Source: an uncultured Clostridia bacterium
Lineage (GTDB): Bacteria; Bacillota; Clostridia; TANB77; CAG-508
Reading direction: 5' to 3'
Assembly (NCBI GenBank): GCA_947629805.1
Contig: CANRFE010000072.1
Coordinates: forward strand, 1-6,720
Length of the DNA stretch: 6,720 bases
Shown here in pieces: positions 1 through 3,766 of the stretch. Under the pieces are notes generated by a model. It saw only the letters and a program-made list of their open reading frames with translations. It had not been told where the DNA came from and made no database searches. The stretch's first letter is position 1, and every line of letters begins with the position of its first letter. The position numbers and the translations under genes are program-made.

Positions 1-19
1 CTTCCTGAAAAGTAATCAT
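1..19 (-). CDS. 5' end of a divergent gene, runs off the left edge
   Basis: On the minus strand an ATG at 19-17 opens a frame reading M-I-T-F-Q-E before the window ends. It is preceded at 32-26 by AAAGGAG, a strong Shine-Dalgarno sequence, with a 6-base spacer, which is the main support for a real start. Only six codons are visible, so no function can be given. The gene would be divergent from the spoIIA operon and share the 20-206 intergenic region with it. The call rests on the ribosome binding site and start codon only. Confidence 0.5.
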
Positions 20-93
20 AAATATCTCCTTTCTCATTTTTTCTTAGTATGGAATAAAAAAAGAAAAAATATGTAAAAAGCAAATAAAAAAAA

Positions 94-100
94 TGTCGAA
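94..100 (+). promoter_or_regulatory. Spo0A box (perfect TGTCGAA)
   Basis: The heptamer TGTCGAA is an exact match to the consensus DNA site of Spo0A~P, the master regulator of sporulation entry. It lies about 40 bases upstream of the -35 of the proposed spoIIA promoter, centred near -78 from the predicted start of transcription. The spoIIA operon is a known direct Spo0A target in Bacillus and clostridia, so the site fits its context. A weaker relative, CGTCAAA at 115-121 (5 of 7), begins exactly 21 bases (two helical turns) downstream and may be a second half of the binding region. A 7-mer can occur by chance; position and gene context give the weight. Confidence 0.65.
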
Positions 101-139
101 AAGTTATTAAAAATCGTCAAAACTTCTTAAAATTCGCTC

Positions 140-168
140 TTGGAAAATAATGGAAAATACAATATAAT
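140..168 (+). promoter_or_regulatory. Sigma-A-like promoter of the spoIIA operon
   Basis: TTGGAA (140-145, 4 of 6 to TTGACA) and a perfect TATAAT (163-168) are separated by exactly 17 bases. This predicts transcription starting near 175 and a leader of about 30 bases before the spoIIAA start. In B. subtilis spoIIA is read by sigma-H RNA polymerase with Spo0A; here no convincing sigma-H -10 element (GAAT core) was found at the right distance, while a sigma-A-type promoter is clear. A sigma-A promoter activated by Spo0A would resemble B. subtilis spoIIG. A near-perfect 10-base tandem repeat (141-160) overlaps the -35 and the spacer. Confidence 0.55.
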
Positions 169-206
169 AGGACAAGTATTGTTACAAAAGAAAAGGAGGA
201 AAAAAA

Positions 207-521
207 TTGAACGTAAATTATGAAGCAAAGGAAAAACTTCTTTTATTGGAAATTACAGAAGAAATTGATCATCACACAAGTGAAAAAATAAGGAGGAAAG
301 CGGATTATGAAATTACTCGATATATGCCAAGAAAAGTTATATTTGATTTTCATCATGTCACTTTTATGGATAGTGCAGGAATAGGAATAGTACTAGGCCG
401 ATACAAAATGATGAAAATGTTAGGAGGAAGTTTAGAATTAATAAATGTTTCTCCCATGCTAAAAAAAATATTTGAAATGAGTGGCATTACCAAAATATGC
501 CCTTTAAAAGAAATTAGTTAA
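207..521 (+). CDS. spoIIAA: SpoIIAA, anti-anti-sigma F factor
   Basis: A 104-residue single STAS-domain protein, the usual length for SpoIIAA. In the forespore, unphosphorylated SpoIIAA binds SpoIIAB-ADP and displaces sigma F; SpoIIAB phosphorylates it and SpoIIE reverses this. The phosphoacceptor is Ser56 in the F-M-D-S-A-G-I-G motif (53-60), equivalent to B. subtilis Ser58, followed by the conserved G-R-Y-K and L-G-G elements (64-74). The start is TTG at 207: AGGAGG (194-199) sits 7 bases upstream, and no ATG lies in frame near the conserved N-terminus. First gene of the operon, 28 bases before the SpoIIAB-sigma F gene. The RsbV family is similar, but the sigma-F neighbour and sporulation genes decide for SpoIIAA. 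Confidence 0.95.
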   Translation: MNVNYEAKEKLLLLEITEEIDHHTSEKIRRKADYEITRYMPRKVIFDFHHVTFMDSAGIGIVLGRYKMMKMLGGSLELINVSPMLKKIFEMSGITKICPLKEIS

Positions 522-549
522 AAGGTTTTATCTATTACAAGGAGGAAAA

Positions 550-1773
550 ATGAAAAGTTTATATGAAAATGAAATGAAATTAGAGTTCCTTAGTAAATCG
601 AACAATGAGGCTTTTGCTAGAATTAGCATAGCGGCTTTTGCAGCACAATTAGATCCCACCATAGAAGAACTTGCAGATATTAAAACAGCCGTTTCAGAAG
701 CGGTTACCAATAGTATTATTCACGGCTATGAAGACAGTGAAGGAATGGTAAAAATTGATTGTAAAATTATTGGAAATTCGATTCTAATAGAAATAGCAGA
801 TATGGGAAAGGGAATAGAAAATATAGAAGAAGCAAGAAAACCTCTATATACTTCAAAGCCAAATTTAGAACGTTCGGGAATGGGCTTTACTATTATGGAG
901 AGTTTTATGGATGAATTAAAAGTAGAATCCATTTTGGGGCTAGGAACAAAGGTTACCATGAAAAAATTAATTAAAAAAGAAGAGGTAACAGACCAAGATA
1001 TTGCAATGGTTTTAAGCAAAATAACCAAAGAGGAGAGTCATCGAAAAATGGTGTATGAAAATAAAATAAAGGATATTTTAGATGCCCAAAACGGAAACCA
1101 AGAAAAGATGACAAAACTAATAGAAGAAAATAATGGACTTATTTGGAGCATAGTAAAAAGATTTCAAGACAGGGGGTATGAGTTAGAAGATTTATACCAA
1201 ATAGGATGTATAGGGTTTGTAAAATCAATTCAGCGATTTAATTCTTCGTTTGAAGTAAAACTATCTACTTATGCAGTACCTTATATTTTAGGGGAAATTA
1301 AACGTTTCCTTCGAGACGATGGAAGCATAAAGGTAAGTCGCAGTATAAAAGAACTTGCCATGAAAATTAGGGATTTACAAAACAAATACCTGAAAGAAAA
1401 AGGAAAAGAAATTACAATAAAAGAAATGGAAGAACAATTAAAAGTGGCAAAAGAAGAAATAGCACTAGCATTAGATTCCTTAAAGCCAACGGTGTCTATT
1501 TACGAAGAGAATTATACAAAGGACGAAGGAGGTCTTTCTGTTTTAGATACATTAAGTTCTGAAGTAGACGAAGCAGAGCAAGTTGTAAGGAAAATTGCAA
1601 TGAAAGAAATGATAGAAAGTTTGGAAAAAAGAGAAAAGCAACTTATTTTACTACGTTATTATAAAAATAAAACCCAAATGGAAGTGGCTAAAATTTTAGG
1701 AATTAGTCAAGTACAAGTGTCTAGAATAGAAAAGAAAATATTGCACTCTATGAAAATAAAATTAGCGGGTTAA
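550..1773 (+). CDS. spoIIAB-sigF: Fused anti-sigma factor SpoIIAB and sigma F
   Basis: A single 407-codon frame holds two normally separate proteins. Residues 1 to about 145 are SpoIIAB, a GHKL kinase that binds and inhibits sigma F and phosphorylates SpoIIAA: N-box S-E-A-V-T-N (49-54; Glu50 catalytic, Asn54 Mg ligand), G1 box D84-x-G86-x-G88, G2 box G110-M-G112, and Arg24, equivalent to B. subtilis Arg20, which contacts sigma and SpoIIAA. Residues about 170-407 are sigma F: region 2 (about 190-265, with D-L-Y-Q-I-G-C-I-G and S-T-Y-A-V-P), region 3 (about 266-315) and a region 4 helix-turn-helix ending at the I-S-Q-V-Q-V-S-R motif (385-392). The link (about 146-169) is polar, with no stop. 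AGGAGG (540-545) lies 4 bases before the ATG. SpoIIAB is usually about 146 residues and sigma F about 255; the total matches both complete. The fold calls are certain; whether the fusion is real needs reads or relatives. Confidence 0.93.
   Translation: MKSLYENEMKLEFLSKSNNEAFARISIAAFAAQLDPTIEELADIKTAVSEAVTNSIIHGYEDSEGMVKIDCKIIGNSILIEIADMGKGIENIEEARKPLYTSKPNLERSGMGFTIMESFMDELKVESILGLGTKVTMKKLIKKEEVTDQDIAMVLSKITKEESHRKMVYENKIKDILDAQNGNQEKMTKLIEENNGLIWSIVKRFQDRGYELEDLYQIGCIGFVKSIQRFNSSFEVKLSTYAVPYILGEIKRFLRDDGSIKVSRSIKELAMKIRDLQNKYLKEKGKEITIKEMEEQLKVAKEEIALALDSLKPTVSIYEENYTKDEGGLSVLDTLSSEVDEAEQVVRKIAMKEMIESLEKREKQLILLRYYKNKTQMEVAKILGISQVQVSRIEKKILHSMKIKLAG
1030..1050 (+). promoter_or_regulatory. 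Possible internal ribosome binding site and start for free sigma F
   Basis: Within the linker of the fused gene, GAGGAG (1030-1035) is followed after 12 bases by an in-frame ATG (1048-1050, residue 167). Starting here would give a 241-residue protein with all sigma regions, lacking only the variable N-terminal tail. Another in-frame ATG at 1006 (residue 153) would give 255 residues, the same length as B. subtilis sigma F, but its nearest Shine-Dalgarno-like sequence is about 20 bases upstream. The spacer at 1048 is longer than the usual 5-10 bases, and purine-rich GAGGAG occurs by chance in Glu-rich coding DNA, so this is suggestive only. It could also be the relict start of a once separate sigF. 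Confidence 0.35.
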
Positions 1774-1792
1774 AAAGAAAGGAGAAAGCCAA

Positions 1793-2782
1793 ATGAAGAA
1801 AATTTTAGGCTATAGCTTGTTATTTGTTCTACTATGTTTTCTGCTTCCCATTCTTTTTACCAAGAAACCAACTTTTTATGTAACAAATGCCAAACAAGAA
1901 AAGCAAGAAGTAATCGAAAACTATGATTATAAACAATATAATACAGTTACATTATGGCATGCAAAAACAAATAGCGTAGAAGAAATAGAATTAGATGAAT
2001 ATTTGTATGGAGTGGTATCGGCAGAAATGCCAGCAAGTTTTGAAGAAGAAGCATTAAAAGCACAAGCAGTAGTAGCAAGAACATATACCCTTTATAAAAT
2101 AATGCATAATGCCAACAAACATGAAGGAGCCGTTATTTGTGACGATGCAAGTTGTTGCCAAGCATGGACAACAAAAGAAGAAAGGCTTGCTAAATGGGAA
2201 GAACAAGAAAGACAAAACAATTGGCAGAAAATTGTAAATGCTGTTAATGCTACAAAAGGGAAAATTATTACCTACGAAGGGCAAGTAATTCATGCTTTTT
2301 TTCATTCCAATAGTGGAGGAAAAACAGAAACCACATTCAATGTATGGGGAGGAGAAGGATATCCTTATTTGCAATCTGTAGAAACTGCAGGAGAAGAAGC
2401 ATATAGCCAATACCAATCGGAGGTAACATTAACAAAGCAAACTTTTGTAGATAAAATAAGAGAAAAATATAAAGATTTTGAAATTGATTTTACACAAGAA
2501 AATTGCATACAAGTCTTAGAATATACAGAGGCCGGAAGAGTAAAAACGATTAAAATGGGCAATAAAGAGTTTTCTGGCGTAGAAGTAAGAAGCTTATTAA
2601 ACTTAAAGTCAGCTAATTTTACCATTACCATACAAGAAGAAAATATTCAATTTTCTGTTATTGGTTATGGGCATGGAGTAGGAATGAGCCAAACAGGGGC
2701 AGATAGCATGGCCAAACAGGGAAGTACTTACGAAGAAATTATTAAGCATTTTTATACAGGAGTAGAAGTTGTAAATTTATAA
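1793..2782 (+). CDS. spoIID: SpoIID, stage II sporulation lytic transglycosylase
   Basis: A 329-residue protein with an N-terminal membrane anchor (about residues 4-22) and an extracytoplasmic SpoIID domain. SpoIID cleaves glycan strands; with SpoIIM and SpoIIP it thins septal peptidoglycan and drives engulfment from the mother-cell side. Seen here: Y-L-Y-G-V-V-S-A-E-M-P (70-80) with the catalytic Glu78 (Glu88 in B. subtilis), A-Q-A-V-V-A-R-T-Y (90-98), F-H-S-N-S-G-G (170-176) and the C-terminal G-Y-G-H-G-V-G-M-S-Q-T-G-A motif (291-303). His110, Cys116, Cys121 and Cys122 could bind zinc, as described for C. difficile SpoIID. AAAGGAG (1778-1784) lies 8 bases before the ATG. It starts 19 bases after the sigma-F gene, so it is likely in the same transcript. 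No own sigma-E promoter was recognised. Confidence 0.95.
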   Translation: MKKILGYSLLFVLLCFLLPILFTKKPTFYVTNAKQEKQEVIENYDYKQYNTVTLWHAKTNSVEEIELDEYLYGVVSAEMPASFEEEALKAQAVVARTYTLYKIMHNANKHEGAVICDDASCCQAWTTKEERLAKWEEQERQNNWQKIVNAVNATKGKIITYEGQVIHAFFHSNSGGKTETTFNVWGGEGYPYLQSVETAGEEAYSQYQSEVTLTKQTFVDKIREKYKDFEIDFTQENCIQVLEYTEAGRVKTIKMGNKEFSGVEVRSLLNLKSANFTITIQEENIQFSVIGYGHGVGMSQTGADSMAKQGSTYEEIIKHFYTGVEVVNL

Positions 2783-2785
2783 ATG

Positions 2786-2814
2786 GTATAAAAAAGAAAA
2801 AAGTGGAAACAATC
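2786..2814 (+). promoter_or_regulatory. Likely sigma-F promoter before spoIIQ
   Basis: GTATA (2786-2790) fits the sigma-F -35 consensus GYWTA, and GGAAACAATC (2805-2814) fits the -10 consensus GGNRANANTW at all but the last base. They are 14 bases apart, close to the usual spacing of about 15. The site lies in the 66-base gap after spoIID, about 35 bases before the spoIIQ start. In B. subtilis and C. difficile spoIIQ is transcribed by sigma F, so sequence and target agree. The last promoter base differs and the spacing is slightly short, and AT-rich DNA gives chance matches to the -35. Confidence 0.55.
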
Positions 2815-2848
2815 TAACTAAAGAAAAAATTAAAGGAGGAAGAAATAC

Positions 2849-3646
2849 ATGAGACGAAATAATAGGAGACAGTTTGAGGAAGAAAAGGAAACAAACAAAA
2901 TTGTACTCATTTCTTTTTCTGTTCTAGTAATTGCTATTTTAGCTTTTGTTATTACTTTTGTTTTGTATCGTAATTACTTAAATAAGCAAATAGACTTAGC
3001 AAAAAGAAATACATCTATTACAGAATTAGAAAAATGGAAGGAAGAAAATTCCTATCAAGCAAGTTCTAGCATGGGAAAAACCGTTAATGAAATGCAAGAA
3101 ACAACAAACGAAATGGTAAACGAAACGGTAGAAAAAGTAGCTATCAATACTTCAAATATGCAAAAAGAAAGTGTAAATACGCAAACAGAAGTACAAACAG
3201 CACAACCACAAACACCAAGTGTACAAGAAGAAAAAGTACCAGACCCTACATTTATAAAACCAGTAGAAGGAGAAATAGTAGTTGCTTTTGCAAAAGATAC
3301 TTTAGTGTATTCGAATACTTTGCAAGAATGGGTAACACACCAAGGAATTGATATCAAAGCAGACAAAACAACGATTGTAAAAGCAGCAGAAGAAGGAACG
3401 GTAAAATCTATTAAAAATGATCCACGTTATGGCATTAGTGTGGTTATAGAACATGGAAGTGGATATAGTACAATTTATGCAAATTTATTAACAGCAGAAT
3501 TTGTAAAAGAAGGAGAAAAAGTAAAAAAAGGGCAAACGATAGGAACCGTAGGAAATACAGCTACATTTGAAATTGCAGAAGATCCGCATTTACATTTCGA
3601 AATTACAAAAGAAGGAGAATATGTGGACCCTAATTTATATTTTTAG
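2849..3646 (+). CDS. spoIIQ: SpoIIQ-type LytM/M23 engulfment protein
   Basis: A 265-residue membrane-anchored protein: short cytoplasmic basic N-terminus, one transmembrane helix (about 18-40), a Thr/Glu/Gln/Asn-rich linker (about 60-130) and a LytM domain (about 135-265). SpoIIQ sits in the forespore membrane and joins mother-cell SpoIIIAH across the intermembrane space to hold and feed the forespore. Of the M23 zinc site, His164 and Asp168 (H-Q-G-I-D) and the H-L-H motif (247-249) are present. The Y-x-H-L motif of active LytM enzymes is Y-A-N-L (210-213), so one catalytic His is replaced by Asn212. AGGAGG (2834-2839) lies 9 bases upstream of the ATG. Assignment to SpoIIQ rather than a generic M23 protein rests on the single-helix layout and on the neighbour spoIID, an order also seen in C. 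difficile. Probably expressed from both the operon promoter and the sigma-F site. Confidence 0.87.
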   Translation: MRRNNRRQFEEEKETNKIVLISFSVLVIAILAFVITFVLYRNYLNKQIDLAKRNTSITELEKWKEENSYQASSSMGKTVNEMQETTNEMVNETVEKVAINTSNMQKESVNTQTEVQTAQPQTPSVQEEKVPDPTFIKPVEGEIVVAFAKDTLVYSNTLQEWVTHQGIDIKADKTTIVKAAEEGTVKSIKNDPRYGISVVIEHGSGYSTIYANLLTAEFVKEGEKVKKGQTIGTVGNTATFEIAEDPHLHFEITKEGEYVDPNLYF

Positions 3647-3663
3647 AACAAAATCATTTACCA

Positions 3664-3698
3664 CCCTCATACAAAAATTGTATGAGGGAATTTTTTTT
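3664..3698 (+). terminator. Rho-independent terminator after spoIIQ
   Basis: A perfect 11-base-pair stem, CCCTCATACAA (3664-3674) with TTGTATGAGGG (3678-3688) and a 3-base loop, is followed by AA and a run of eight T (3691-3698). This is a textbook intrinsic terminator 17 bases after the spoIIQ stop. It marks the end of the sporulation operon and separates it from addA. Confidence 0.93.
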
Positions 3699-3707
3699 CT
3701 GGTTCTA

Positions 3708-3736
3708 TTGTTTTTTTTATTTTTGCATGATAGTAT
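3708..3736 (+). promoter_or_regulatory. Possible sigma-A promoter of addA
   Basis: TTGTTT (3708-3713, 4 of 6) and TAGTAT (3731-3736, 4 of 6) are 17 bases apart, and TGA just before the second element makes an extended -10 (TGN). It lies between the spoIIQ terminator and the addA start, where a promoter is needed since the upstream transcript ends. Both hexamers are imperfect and the region is nearly all T and A, so the exact site is uncertain. Confidence 0.35.
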
Positions 3737-3766
3737 TAAAAAAAATAAGCAGAAAGGAAAAAAACG

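Noticed and set aside
141..180. Sigma-H promoter for spoIIA
   Set aside because: TGGAAAATA elements resemble a sigma-H -35, but no GAAT-type -10 lies 11-15 bases downstream of either copy.
528..1028. Minus-strand frames inside the SpoIIAB part
   Set aside because: They are antisense to strongly conserved coding sequence, with no ribosome binding sites and no recognisable product.
207..1773. RsbV-RsbW-sigma B stress system instead of SpoIIAA-SpoIIAB-sigma F
   Set aside because: The families are homologous, but the sigma half carries sigma-F-like region 2 and 4 sequences very close to B. subtilis sigma F, and the neighbours are spoIID and spoIIQ behind a Spo0A box.
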